Positions 11,916-26,900 of a stretch of 64,000 nt of DNA are shown here, piece after piece. The notes under the pieces are model-generated. The model had not been told where the DNA came from. It did no database searches and saw nothing but the letters and a program-made list of their open reading frames with translations. A program made the translations under genes and the position numbers. Within the stretch, counting starts at the first letter, position 1. Each line of letters starts with the position of its first letter. The DNA is from Bactericera cockerelli (lineage: Eukaryota; Arthropoda; Insecta; Hemiptera; Triozidae): positions 12,960,597 through 13,024,596 of the forward strand of contig CM044964.1 in the NCBI GenBank assembly GCA_024516035.1, read 5' to 3'.

Positions 11916-14900
11916 ATGGCTAAAACCAAGAAGAACCGTAAAAACACAGTGGACCTTATCAAAAAGGTATCAAAGAAACAGACATCCCAAAATCCCTTTG
12001 AAGTACATGTGAACAAGTCCAAGTTTAATATTCTTGGACAGAAGTCTAAAAATGATGTGGGCTTACCAGGAGTATCCAGAAGTAAAGCTATTCAGAAGGT
12101 GAGAAATATTTCAAATTATACTTCAGCTCTGTCAGAACATTTTTTTCAAACATTGTCTTCAAATGCATGGTCATATATCATGATAGAGGTTTTAGCCTCC
12201 ATTTGCTAAAAATCCAGCTACTTAAATTATCCTCAACCAGCCTGACTGGGCTGGGAAGAGCCACATCAAAAGAGTTTGAAATTAAATGGTCAACTATTCA
12301 AGTCCTCATTGGATATTGCTTAACTTCAGTGTTAAGTGACAGAACAGAACTAGAGTATTCAACAAGCCATAAATGCTAGCTAAATACAATTTTGACAATA
12401 AGATGCAAAGCCATACAGATAAACACAATTTTTCACTTGTTATAAATCAATCAATTCTTGATATAGTGGACAAACACATAGACCGCACCATTTAAAAGAA
12501 TGTCCCTTGCCTTTAAGAACCACATGATGTTAACCAATATTCAACTGTCCTCTTAAACCCACAAAACTGATCGCCCAGGAACTTTGGCTCAAACACAGGG
12601 AAGTGGCAGCTTTCCTTGAACTTATTATAAAAGAAGTCAGAATATTGAAGTTGCCTACTGCTACAACAACAACTTTTTACTTATTAATTCATGTACAGTG
12701 GCTGGAGGGGCATGGTGCAAGAAAATGAAAATGCTTATGCTATGCAAGAAATAGAAAAAATCAGACAGCTACACACCAAACTTCTTGAGACGAGTTTTTT
12801 TCCTAGACATTTGAAAGAGAAATGCAGAGCCTGCTGTCCATTTTTTTTTTTTTTTTTTTTTTTTCTTTTTTCATTTATCACTGTTATTTTATTGTTCATA
12901 GAGAGCTATAATAGACAATGGTACATTTACAGTCAGCCAAAGTAAGCATGAAAGTTGCCATCTTGAATGTGAACATCACACTTATCTGCACATTTTGTTA
13001 CTTCTACTTACTCTGTGAATCATTGCAGAAGTATGCAAATAGTGAGAAGTATCATTGTTTGATGTTTATGTTTATTCTGCTAACTTTAGCGAAAGGAAAG
13101 TACAATAATCAACCCAGCTAGAGATCAAACCAAGGAACTGTCCATATTTCCCCCCAAATGCATTAAAGATTTTTAATCATCAGTTAACTCATGAGTGTTT
13201 TATTTATTTTTCAGAGAAAAGTTACTCTACTTCAAGAGTACAAAATTCAAGACAAATCAAATAAGTTTCTTGACCGTAGAATTGGAGAGAACAATAAAAA
13301 CATGACCAAGGAGGACAAAATCATGGCAAGATTCACAGCAGAGAAAATGAGAGCTCACAACAAGGTAGTTTTCTTAAACAATGAAGAAATGTGCATCTAC
13401 CCAAAATACATCATCACAATAAAAAATGAATAGATGAAAATAATGAAAAAGTAATTCAAAGTAAAACAAACCATTTTTTTAAAAGAAGGGTGGGGTAAAT
13501 ATTACTAAATCTACTTGGAATTCTCACCCTGAGAATTCTTATTAAACCAGAAATGCTGGAATTTAGACAGTTTTACTTTGTCTAATAATACAACACTTCA
13601 AATTTTAGTGTGCTCTGATTAATAATAATAATAATTCTCTTCAGTGAAAGATAACCACCAGGCAAGGTTATTTTCAGAAAGCATTTTCTACTTACTAACA
13701 CTCAGAGGCTTATTATTATGTGGTCATAAAATCAAATAAATGAGGAAAAACTCATGTATTGGATGGGATTGAAACTAACACATCCCTACGCTACCTAGAT
13801 AACCAGACTAGCGCGTTAAACACTACCAATGCACGTTTTTTGATTCTTTTTTGAAGAAATTGACATGAAGATTTTTTGCATTTAGAATAGGTATAAATTA
13901 AATCTATAATCAACATTATTTAAATGTATTAAATAAATATTAGCAAGAGCATCTTCGAGCATCAATCTATTTTAAAGAATTTGTTTTATTCCATTTATTT
14001 TTCTCCTCAGAAATCTTCTTTGTTTCAACTTGGACGATGACATAGTTTTAACTCATCAAGGCAGAACTCTGGAGGAAATTGAGCAGTTTGAAGATCCCCG
14101 CAGTGATGATGAAGATGATCAGGATGGCAGAAATATGAAGGGGACACTCGACGGTGAGTGTAGTTCTGAAAAAAGTGCAAAAATCAATAGAACCAATCCC
14201 AGAGTAGATATCTCATAAGAATTTTTTAAGAAATATTTTCCTTGGGTAGGAATCAAACCTATGATCTTGATGTTATTTCTATGCAGTCTACCAAGTTTTG
14301 CATATCTATTATAAGGTATATCATACCTATCTATAGGTAGTTATTATAGAGAGTTGTAGATAGTGTAGGTAATCACAAAATTGATGACCATTGTAAATTC
14401 TACACCCAAGCAGTTTCCAACTCATTGGAAACTTTTTTGATACTTTCTTGTGAACTAAAGGAAGAAAAATCCAACATGTTGGAAACCAGTAGGAATCCGG
14501 TAACAATCTCATACTGGATTGTGATTTTTTTTCTTTTTTCTCTCTCATTAAAGTCAGATCATTTATCTCATACCCCACTAAGTAGGTATCAGAAATATCT
14601 ACCTATAGACATTGTCATGGTGGAACTCAAAATGAACTGGATTTGAATTTCAATTTCTTTTCTGTTACCTTGTGTGTGGTATTCCATTTAATCACAAACC
14701 AGTTACTATTGAGTTCCAGCCTCCCTGGTGTAATGGTTGTGACTACTGCCCGTAGTCCAGATATTACAAGTTCGATTCCCGGTTGGGGCCGACTTTTCGA
14801 AGAAAATTCTGTTCCCTCCATACATGTGAGGCTGGTATTTCCGGCCCTACCCAGGCTGGGTGAGGTTAATGTGGGTAGCTGGTACGATTCCCAGCGAATG

Positions 14901-17900
14901 GAGGGTAAAACCCGCGTCCTGACTACTTCAAATCAGTGTGTTAAAACCAAATAGAATCAACTGGTCACAAAAGATTTAAATAGAGGTCGGTATGATAAAT
15001 GGTGCTTCTCTTGTGGAACTCCAACCAGTCTATAATAATAATACTAATGAGTTTCCAAACAGAGTGGGCAACAAACATCATTCTCTCTTTCCCCCTCCCC
15101 TCAGCCGAGTTCGTGAAGCTGGCCCACTTCGGTGGCGGCATGCTCTCAGTTACTAATGAATTTCCAAACAGTGGGAAACAAATGCCGTATTTTTCTTTCT
15201 AACCAAAGTTAACCAAACGGGAATAAAATGAACTAAACTGGAAGCAAGTCATTTTTCTTTTGGAAGAGGAAAAATTTCCACTTCCAAAGTTAACCAAAGT
15301 GGAAGTAGAAAATTCTAGCTTCCAGTTCTTTTATAGGTTAAGTCCATTCTTTATCTTTAAAAGTAACCAAACGCATTTTTCTTTTACGAATGACCTTGGA
15401 ATAGAATGGAAATATTTGGAAGAAACCTAACCAGGAAATTTTTTTTGGTTAGAAAGAAAAATACGACTATGAATTTCCAAACAGTGGGAAACAACAAACT
15501 TCATTCTCTCTTTCCCCCTCCCCTCAGCTGAGTTCGTGAAGGAGGCCCACTTCGGTGGCGGCATGCTCTCAGTGGCGGCGCAAGATGGCGAGCTCAGCCG
15601 CCAGGACCTCATCAGTCAGCTGATCGCCGACTCCAAGAAGCGCAAATACGAGAAGCAGCAGCTGAAGGAATCTACGGTGAAGCTTACCGAACAGCTGGAT
15701 AGCGACTGGAAGGACCTGCTCCGCTGCTACATCCCACTAGAACAACAACAACAGAATCCACTGTAAAGGCCACTCCCAGTATAACACCTCCTGCCCCCCC
15801 AGCTGCGCCGCCTCCCAAACCACCTGTGGACAAGAACTCGTTTGATTTTCTAGTCAAGGAGTTGCGATTTGAAGCCACTGGAAAAGTGAGTGTTTTTTTT
15901 AGTTTTTACAAGAGTGGAGTTTTCAGTATTATTACAATCAAAATTATAGATAGTGGATAAGAACTTGTTTGATTTTCTAGTGAAGGAGTTGCGATTCGAA
16001 GCCACTGGAAAAATGAGTTTTTTTTAGTTTTTACAAGAGTGGAGTTTTCAGTACTATTACAATCAAAATTATACATAGGAAGGGTTTCGAAATTTCTCAA
16101 TTTTCGTTTTTGATAAAAATCATCTTCTTTTTATTTATTGTCTATAATGTTTTCATTTAGGTATTTATTGTCATTATTGTTTTTATTTATATGACTCTTA
16201 TTTTGATAGAAAGTTGAAAAAGAAAGTTCAAAATCAATTCGCGTGAGCAAAAGTAAAAAGTCGGAAAGGAAACCAGTTGCTTTTTAATTTCCTTAGTTTA
16301 TTTTTTTTTTTTTAAATGGAAAAATGAGTCTGGCTGGGGGACTATAAACAGGGAGTAGACCAGCATTGGCTTAGTTGTGGGGGCCCTTGTCAATTATTAG
16401 CCTCCTTGTAAACACAGTGGTAGAAGGGCAGAGTCATTCCTCCTCTGTCTGGCTACCATCGTTCACGAGGACGCCACCTATGATGATGGAAAAATGTTTT
16501 CAAGATAAGGTCTTGTAATCATTTTTCAAAAAATAAAATAAAGCTGTGTATTCTAAACCCCCCCTCAGATAATTATTTTCAAGTGAAACCGATTTCCAAA
16601 AATTTGTAACATAGATCGTTTTTGGAGACACATGCGCATGCAATTATTTTTTAATTTGATACACTAGAATAGAATATTTATTTATTTACAAATAAAAAAC
16701 TTACTCCATTCCGTGACCTTCTGGTATCGACCCAAGGATACATGCAGCATTACCCTTCTGAATGGCACGACCAATTCTTTGGGCAAGAAATTGTTTAGAT
16801 CGGGGTTCACCCGTACATCTAAACAATTTTTCACCCAGTTGGTTCAGCCATTACATTACATAATTCCTGGGGTCTTTTCTACAGAAAAGAAGAAATTCCT
16901 ATGTGCTGCGTCCATTATTTAGAACTATTGCACCCAATATAGCTTGGTTCAGCCATTCCTTCGAGGCAGCACTTCACGCACCCAATTATTAAATTAGTCT
17001 TTGGTAGACGTAATTTCAAATAAGTTACAACACACATGTGGTGATACCAGGGCCGGGTCATTCTTACGCCAACGACTGTCATTGGCAGTCCAGCGTGGAA
17101 ATGCCTCGAGCCTGGTAGGCACCATGTGTCGTGAGAAGAATGATGACATGTTTGTTATATGAAATATTAAATATTGACATTAAAAAATTATTAAATTGAA
17201 ATTGAAATTTCGACAGCCCAGTGACAAGCTCAAGTCCGAAGACGAAATCATCCGCCAGGAGAAGCACAAGCTAGAGCAACTGGAGCGGGAGAGACTCAAG
17301 AGAATGAGTCTGCATGAGGAGGACAAGAGACCCCGCACGGGCGGGAGGGCGTACAAGAGTGCGGATGACTTGGACGATGGGTCAGTATCGTATAATTTCA
17401 CCTTATTATTATCGTATAATTATTTATTGATTTACTACATGACAAACAAGATATAGTACAAGCTAACATAATTAATAGACTTGGTACGTAAGAAAGGGGC
17501 GAGGTTAAAGACCTATTTCTTTGCTACCTTCGACTTCTTTTACTCTGTCTTTTACCCGCTCAAGCAGGGTCGACGTTGTCCTCATGGTTGGTTGGTTTTG
17601 GCACATTTTTTACGGCTGGATGCCCTTCCTAACGCCAACGATTCTATCTGATTTAACGTCCTGCATTAGGACGAGGGTTTTACCCTCCATTCGCTGGGAA
17701 TCGTACCAGCTACCCACATTAACCTCACCCAGCCTGGGTAGGGCCGGAAATGCCAGCCTCACATGTACGGAGGGAACAGAATTTTCTGTGTGAACAATCT
17801 GCTCCAACCAGGGATCGAACTCAGGATCTCTAGACTACGAGCCGTAGTCACAACCGTTACGCCACGGAGGCTGTAGTTAAATAAATTATTTATTTTTATT

Positions 17901-20900
17901 TACTATAAATAAGCATACTGTCCCGGTAGCTCAGTGGTAAAGGCGGCACTCTGTGAATCCAGAGATTCCAGAGGTCGTGGGTTCGAAACCCAGCGGGGAC
18001 ATGACAAGTTATCCTCCCATTTGGGATTTTTACCACATAATAATATGTCTTGGGCTTACTGCTGGAATAATGGGACTTTAGTCTTAAATGAGCAGTATAA
18101 AAAAGGCGATATTATTATTATTATTACTATAAAAAAATATTTATTTTTATGTACAATTAAAAAAGAAGCATACTGTAAAAAAAAATTATTTTTATTTACA
18201 AAAAATAAGCATATTGTAACACCAAACAAACTTGAAAATATGTACAAAGAAAGATAATCATTAATAATTACCTGGTAGCAGCTAAAGTAATGATATACGA
18301 TATCTTTGAGTTAGGCCTTAAAGGTGAAGTGTATTAATTATTTGAGCTGAGTATATCTCAAGACAGGTCCCAGTGAACTTAAACTTGGGTTGGTCTCTTT
18401 CTTAGTTTGTCCCGGTAGCTCAGTGGTAAGGCGGCACTCTGTGAATACAGGGGTTTCAGAGGTCGCGGGTTTGAAACCCAGCCGGGACATGACAAGTTAT
18501 CCTCCCATTTTGGGATTTTTACAACATAATAACACGTCTTAGGCTTACTGCTGGAATAATGGGACTTAATAGTACTAATCGAGCAGTATAAATAAGGCGA
18601 TATTATTATTATTATTATTATTTCTGGAAAATATGTAATACGAACAAAATAAAATGTTCATTCTTATAATGTTCCTTGTAATTTGGTTCCAGATTTGCTC
18701 TTGAGAATGTAGACGAAGATGATCATCAGAGCGAAACGAGTGACAAAGAAGAAGAGAAATCAGATGAGAACAGTGAAGAAGAAACGGATGCAGAAGAGGA
18801 GGAGGAAGAAGAAGAAGAAGAAGAAAATAACGACAAAGAAGATGACGGTGATAAAATGGAAGAAGAAAATATTGAAAACACTGTTAGTAGTCCGAAAGGA
18901 GTTAAAAGAAAACTTGATGAAAGTGAAGAGAAAAATGATGAAAGTGATGAAGAAAATGAAAATGAAGTTGATGAAACAGATGGAGAAGAAGATGAAGACA
19001 GTTTTGATGATCTAGTCGATAACGAAGACTCTAATGAAGATAGTGAGAAAGAAGAAAGTGATACTGAAGAACAGAACGTTCAGATAGTTGAAGTAGGCAA
19101 GAAAAAGAAGCTGGATGCAAAGAGTAGCAAAAAGAAACTGAAAGATGGCTCAAGAGACGAAGAAAGTGAAGCAGGAGAGAGCAACAAAAGTCAGTCCACA
19201 ACGAAAAAAAGTCTTAGATTTTCTTCAGACAGTCAAACACAAAAAGATGCTCTCAGAAATGAAGATGTAAGTAAACCTGTACAGAAAAGTATCCTCAAAA
19301 ATAGCAAAAACGAAAATGAAGACGCTGAAATGAAAAATATTGAAAGTAAAGAATCTAAAGTTCTGGAAGAAGAGCTAAAGCAGAGTTCGGATTTGCCTTT
19401 CACTTTCGAAGTCCCAAAGGAGTATGAAGAGTTGTGTGAATTATTAGATGGGCGAACGTTGGGTGATGTAAGGATCATTCTGGAGAGAATGATCAAAGTG
19501 AACCATTGGAGTTTGGGAGGAGACAACAAGGCGAAGCTGAACGAGGTCTTTGCATTTCTGCTTCAGTATTTGGATGACAGTGTGGACGCGCGGGAACCCA
19601 AAGTAAGTTGAAACTATGATATCTTACATTATTACTTCCGGAAAATTTCTAATATCAGAAATCGGAAGTATTGTGTTCGTTTTTGTAAAAAAAAAAATGC
19701 TCCGATTTTTTTTTTTTTTGCTGCTCCGATTTTTTTATATAGGAGGTTATTGTTGCGAAACTTTACGAAAGACACATTGAGGGACACGGAAAATACAGAC
19801 ACTGACAAGTTTTTATTTATTGGGTTGGTAGTCAATCGCACACTGATCTTGGTTAGTTGGTTCCCTCTTGGTCACCCGAGCTTTCTGCCGCAGTGTCCAG
19901 CCGCTGCCCGTCCGATCATCGCTGGAACTGGTTGACTTCAGGAAACAGGGTAGTCATCCCGATCTACACAGTTCGCGACCGTACAGTTATCATATAATAT
20001 GTGAGTGTTAATCGCAAGAGTGATGTCCCAATAACATAAACCCGAAAACTTATTAATATTTCTAATTATTGATGACTGAAACACCGTCTCCCAGTGTAAA
20101 GTAAATAGCCTTAACGATTGAGCTCAGTAGTTCGAGAGCTTTAGGGTTGTATGCAGAGTTCTCACTGTAGGGATGCCTGGGTCATTTGTCCCTTCAGCTG
20201 ATTTTGTTATTCAGAGACGTTTGTTTAAAGCATCTGTGCGCATGTGCATTCAGAACAGTGAACCCTATAGGGATTACAAAATCGTCTCTGCATACCAGCT
20301 TAACTTTTTATATTTATCAAATCATCCAAAGCCTGTATGTATCTAGTAAAGTATGAACATCTGGAGGGTTCTGAGTTAGAAAAACTCGAGCCCTCACCCC
20401 AGTGTCTTTCAAGAATTGGTTCATTTGAAATTTAGTACCTTTGCTAAAATCGGGTTTATTACAGAATATTTTGAAATTGAGTAAATTATTTTTTATGTAT
20501 ACAACAATTTTCAATTTACTTAGTGGAAACATCCAAAGTCACTGATTTAAATATTTTATAATTTTGAATTAGGTATGAGATTATAATTGTTAAAAAGTCA
20601 CCATTTATGTATAATTATTATTGAAAAGTCACCATTTATATCAGTTTTAGGAATCAAAGATTTTCCTTTTTTTTCGTGGTATTAACATTGAAAAGTCACC
20701 TCGTAAAAAGTATAAATAATGCAACTTTAACTCACCTAATGCTGTAGTGCATTGACGATAGTGACATCTCCAAAACAGCATTGATTACTTGGATTGGGTC
20801 TCAGTGATTTGATTTCTCATAGACAAGACACTTGTGCCCATGACAAAGGATTTACTTTTACAGTTCAGCCTTTTTACAGAAAGTAGCTTGTCTCACTGGA

Positions 20901-23900
20901 CTCTATAAGATAAGAACTTGTTCGAATGTAACTTGGTCTCCTATTGGTTGATTATACTCAATGGGGAGTCATCATCAGTTTCTTAGAGGCTAGACTTCTT
21001 TGTAGCCATTTTTGACGATCAAGAGCTAACCTCTTGAGTTGGTAAATCCAGAGTATCAACAGCATTATCTTCGGTAACCCTGAGCATATTGAACATCCTC
21101 ATTTGAGCAGAGGACCATCCTTTAGGAGTTATAGATTTGTCCATTGTTTATACTGGCTTCTTGTGTCCATCACTTCAGTTACTAAGGACTTTGCAAATCC
21201 TTCATCTGGAGCAGGACCTTCACAACATCCCTAGACTGTTCATTGTTTGTTTTCCTGTGTCCATCACTATATCATTACAAGGACTTTGCAAATCCTTCAT
21301 CTGGAGCAAGGCCTTCACACTTCCCTTATGATGTTTCATTGTTTGTAACCTCTTGTCCATCACTATCATTCATTACTAGGACTTTGCAAGACCTTCTCTG
21401 GGAAGTGACATTCCAAACAGCTTGATGTTCTTGGATTTGGTCCAGTGTGATTTCCTGGTACTTGTCCCTTATCATTTACTTCTTAAGTTAGCATTTTTTA
21501 CAGAAGACTTGTTCACGACTTCCTCCTAAGACTGTTCATTTTTTCTATTGTTGTTTACATCAATGGGATCATTCAACATTTTCACAAGTGCTCATTTAGA
21601 GCAAGGACCTTTTTTATGATGATTGTTATTCTTTAAGATATTTGGGGTTTGAACTTATTTTTGGAGAGACCTTTGGAAGTACATTTCATAGGTTGTTCTT
21701 TTGAATGGAGCTATATTGTATTGTTTTTTATGTTAGTATTTATAGTTAAATTGCAATTGATTTGGTCTAAGAGACCTTTTTAGTTAGTTTTTTAAGGATC
21801 TGGAATTTTTTGAGACTACTTTTCACAAGTGCTCATTTAGAGCAAGGACCTTCTTTTATGATGATTGTTTATTCTTTAAGATATTTGGAGTTTGAACTTA
21901 TTTTTGGAGAGACCTTTGGAGTACATTCATAGGTTGTTCGTTTTTGAATGAAGCTGGACTTGGGTAGTATTTTTTACTATAGATTTTTTATGTTAGTATT
22001 TTTTATAGTTAAATCGAATTGGATTTTGTTAAGAGATCTCTTTAGTTAATCTTTTTAAATGGGAGCTGGAATTTTTTGAGACTACTTTTCACACAATCCT
22101 CGAGACTATTGATTGTTTTCTATTTGGTGTGTATCAGCATTATTACCAGAACTTCACGAATCCTCATCTAGAGCAAAAACCTTCATAACATCGCTTAGGC
22201 TGTTCTTTGTTTTTTTTTTATCCTGTTTTTCCTGTGTCCACCATCAGCATTATTAGGGCAGAACTTCACAAAACCTCATCTAGTCAAAACCGTCAGGAAA
22301 CACCCAGGCTGTTCATATATATTTTTTTTTTTCAACCTGTTTTTTATGCCAATTTAAGTTCTGCTGATTTCATAGTTAGATCGCGTCATTTTGTTGCTAT
22401 ATTGTCTGGTTTCTTTGTCCCAGTTGAGTTTGTTCTTGAAAATTTGTTCCTTGATTTAGATCATTTTGAGCGACTAGATTCCATGAAATATTCATTTTCT
22501 TCTATCCCACAAGAACAAGGTTCCATTTTATTATTATTTTAAATGCAAACAGGATCTTGTCCACATAAAAATCGTTTGTTTGGATTATTTCAATTTTTCA
22601 TGAAAATTTCTCAAGGGTATTATTTTGTTTTATCTTTTTTGTTAGAGACTTTTAAGGTAGTTGGGCTTTGTTTAAACTTAAGTACCAACTAACTTTTTTG
22701 ATATTTTCTCATTTTTAGCTATTCTTTCTGAGATTAGTTACAGGTGGTGGTGAATCCTCATCTAAAGCAAGGACCTTGACAACTAACTCTAGGTTGTTTA
22801 TTGTTTGTATTTAGTGTTTCCTGTGTCCATCGTCTTTGTTACTAGATCTTCACAAATCAGCCAAGTTGTTTTTTTTTTCTTCTTTTTTTTAAGCCTATCG
22901 AGATTCTGCTGCTTTCCTAGTTAGATCTCGGCATCTTGTGGCTGAAGCATCTGGTTCCTTTGTGCGAGTGGAGTTTTTCCTTGAAATTCAGCTCCTTGAA
23001 TTATGTAGATCATCTTGTAATAGAGACTAGATTCCATGAATTAATATTGATTTTTTCATATTTGTCTTACTCCGTCCGACATGAGTGAGGTTCCCAATCT
23101 TTGAAATTTTGTAGCATGCAAATTGAAGTAGAATATTGTTCTCTAAAAAATCTTTTGTTTGGATTTTTTTATGGATTTTTTATGAAGCTTTTCTCATTGG
23201 GGCTGAAAGGAGTTGGACTGTCTTTTATCTTAATAGGTATTTTCTCGTGGGTATTCTCTTTGTAGGTAGCTGGAATTTGTTTAACTCTGTTGGTAGATAG
23301 TCGAGACCTTTAAGGAGTTTGGGCTTTTTTAAACTTTTTAAGTACCTATTGACTCTTTTCGTTTTTTTCTCATTAATGAGATTATTCGGTACGAGTATTC
23401 CCTTTGACAGGAGGTACAGGGTAGTAAAAATGATATCTTCTTGAATTTTAGGATTAGAGATTTCTTGTTGGTTTTTTTTTCCATTGCTATTCTTTTTTAA
23501 GGATTTATGCTAGATTAAACTTTTTATGTAAAAAAACTCATTAGTTTTTTGTCATGGTTGATTTTTTCTGATTTCAGTTAAATATGAGAATGTTTGAACT
23601 TTTATTTATATTTTAGATAATTTTATCACGTGTTTTTTTATGACTTTTATTAGAGAGTTGAGTATTTTCTAGATCTGGTTTTAAGTTTAAATTTTAGAAA
23701 GATTTTTTGTCCTTTCTCGTGGTGTTGTTCTATTTGAAGTACTTTCTAAGGTCTTTTTGTTGTTATTTTCAAAAAAAAATTAAGAGATTTTGTCTTTGTT
23801 TGAACTTTCTCAATAGAGATTTTTTATTTATTTTTTCTTCTTCTTTTATGATGATTGTTATTTTTGAAAATATTTTCTTTTTTAATGAAACTGGACTTAG

Positions 23901-26900
23901 GTAGTTTTTGTTGTTGTTCTTTTTTTTTTTCTTCTTCTTCATTTTATTATTTTTATGATTGAATGAAATTGGACTTTGTTAAGAGACCTTTTTTGTCTTT
24001 TGAAGGGAGCTGGAATTTGTTGAGACTATTTTTCACAACATTCTCAAGACTGTTGTTGATTGTTTTCTATTCGTTGTGCATCAACATCTACCAGAACTTC
24101 ACAAATCTTCATCTAGAGCTAGGTAGGACCTTCACAAAATCCTTCAGGCTGTTCTTATTTATTTATTTTGACATCTTATTATTATTATGAATGTTCATTG
24201 TTTTCAACCTGTCTTCCTAATGTCCATCGAGTTTCTGCTGCTTTCATGGTTAGTTCTCACCATCCTGTTGCTAATGTTTGTTGTGTTGTAACCAGCTTAG
24301 CTTGAGCTGGGGGAGTGATGGTCTCCAACCAACTTAAGTGGAAAAGGTGGCTTGTTCTGAATCACATATTTCTATGTGCGATAAACCATTATGAGAACTT
24401 GGGCTATTTCTTTATACCCATTGAACTCTTGGGAAATGCTTCTTATTTGTTCGAGTAGAATTTTTTCTTGAAATTTGGCTCCTCGATTTACAATTTCTTG
24501 TTATAAGGACTAGATTCCATGAAATATTTCATTATTTCAAATATTGTTTACTCCATCAAAAAAGACTTGTGAGGTTTCATTTATTTTTTTTTGCCATCTA
24601 TATACCCAAATATAATTTGTCTTTAAGAATCATTTTAGTTGACTATTTCTAATCGCTGATTTTCTTTTGGGGGTCAAGGGAGTTGGACTATCCTTGAACT
24701 CTTTCTGTATTTTCTCATTTTTTTAGAAGAGTATTTGGAGATTTGTTTTTTTTTTGCCATCTATACTCAAACAGAATTTTGTCTTTAAAAATCATTTTAT
24801 TTGATTATTTTTAATCGCTGATTTTCTTTTGGGGGTCAAGGGAGTTGGACTATCCTTGAGCTCTTTCTGTATTTTCTCATGGGTATTCTTTTTAGAAGAG
24901 TATTTAGAGATTTGTTTTTTGCCATCTATACTCAAATAGAATTTTGTCTTTAAAAAATCATTTTATTTGATTATTTCTAATCGCTGATTTTCTCTTGGGG
25001 GTCAAGGGAGTTGGACTATCCTTGAGCTCTTTCTGCATTTTCTCATGGGTATTCTTTTTAGAAGATTTGTTTCATCTATACTCAAATAGAATTTTGTCTT
25101 TAAAAATCATTTTATTTGATTATTTTTAATCGCTGATTTTCTTTTGGGGGTCAAGGGAGTTGGACTATCCTTGAGCTCTTTCTGTCTTTTCTCATGGGTA
25201 TTCTTTTTAGATGGGTATTTGGAGATTTGTTTTTTTTTTTGTTTTTGTTTGTTTTTTAGTACCTTATTTAAATGAGTTGAGCTTCTTTAAACATTTTCAG
25301 TACTGACTTTTTTGTTGACATTTTCTCATTGTTTTACTTTTTAAAGGAAGTTCAGTTAGTGAACATTTTAAAGGCAGTAGTGCTTTCTTTAAACTTAAGT
25401 ACAAAGCTTTTTTTATTTTCTCATAGCTATTTTTTGCAACGTAGAGCAAAGACCTTCAATAATTTTTTAGAGCTTTTCTTTTTTTTCATCCTCTATTTCA
25501 TGTATCCATTATCATCAAGTCCAAGTCCTCATGATGGTTGATCGCATATAGAAATATGTGGTTCAGGACGAGCCAACTTTGAAATAATATTGGCTGGAGA
25601 CCATCACTCCCCCCTCCAGCTGTAGCCAAGCTGGCTGGCTACAACAACAACAAAACATCCCGTCAGAAAATTTTCTGAGCTGTTCATTGTTTTCTGTCCC
25701 TTGTTTCCTGTTTCCTCCTTCATCATTACAGTTTCATAATTGTCATTTAAGCGACCTTCACAATCCTCAGGTGTTCATTGTTTCTATCTGGTTTCCTGTG
25801 CCATCATCATAAAGCAACAACCATTCATAGACCCCATTCAAGCTAAACTTCACAAATTCTCCAAGCTGTTCATTGTTTTCCATCCGTTCTTTCCCTTGCT
25901 CATCGTGTTTTGCTGTTTTCCTAGTTAGATCTTGGCATCTTGTGGCTAATGCATCAGATTCTTTGTCCGAGTGGAGTTTTTCCTTGAAATCTGGCTCCTC
26001 CATTTAGATCATCTTATTTTATTAGTAATTTTCTTGGGGGAGTTTTAAGGGGGGAGGTGAAAAGAGTTTGCGTCCGAGTGTAATTTGTCCTTGAAATCAG
26101 TCTTCTCCATTTAGATCATGTTATTTTAATAATGAGAATTTTCTTTGGGCAGTTTCAAGGGGGGGTTGAAAAGAGGTTCTGACTCTTTTTATTTATTTTC
26201 TCATTCATATTCTCTTTGTAGGTAATTTGATTTCGTTTTAACTTTTTTGGTAGAAACCTCTGAGGGAGTTGGGCTTTATTTATTTAATCTTTTAAGTACA
26301 GATCATTTTTTTCTTTCTCATTGTAGTTTGAGGAAGTTAGAATTAAACGAATTGTTTGTTATAGGCGTTTAAAGGAGCCGAGTTTTGCTTTTTTAAAAAT
26401 GTTTGAGGCTTCTTGGTTTTTATCATGCTTGTTCTTTTTGAAGTGAGTTAATTAAAGAATCGTTTGAAAAGTTCGTGGACTCGGTAATGAGGGGTGAATT
26501 TAAGGGCTGTCATTTGCCCTAGTTTTCTTTTTGGTTTTATTTGAGCTCGTCACACTAGTCCAGCGAGATACCAATGCATTGATTCCAGTGGCGTAGCTGG
26601 ATTTGTTCAGGTCCTTGAAATTGCTGGTCACGGCCTCTTTGACATCCAAATCGAACTCAAATCTTCTTCCATCGAGACATTTCTTCAGTTATTGGAACAG
26701 ATGATCGCACGAATCAATCTCTGGTGAATAGGGTGGGAGGGGCAGGAATTTCATCGTGAAATAGGGGCCATAGGTGTTGTTACGTGTGTTGCATTGTCTT
26801 GGTGAAAGAGCACTTTCTTCTTGGCCAATATAGAGTTGTTGTACATAGAGGGGTGAAATGTTAGTACACCTCCTGGTTCCCCCCTGGGCAACGCATTGAC

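Noticed and set aside
15105..15150. Alternative exon 4 of NOP14
   Set aside because: The acceptor is good, but no donor follows within the copy and the coding continuation is missing, so it is treated as a duplicate rather than a working exon.
17919..18001. True tRNA gene with full acceptor stem
   Set aside because: Body and tail are shared with other copies, the anticodon loop is poorly formed, and similar heads occur at 18405 and 50236; a SINE head fits better. The same applies to the heads at 281, 2143, 3218 and 45630.
22207..24190. Several plus-strand frames rich in Phe, Leu and Ser (e.g. 22207-22542, 23963-24190)
   Set aside because: They follow from T-rich composition of NOP14 intron 6; no family resemblance, and neighbouring repeats have different frames.
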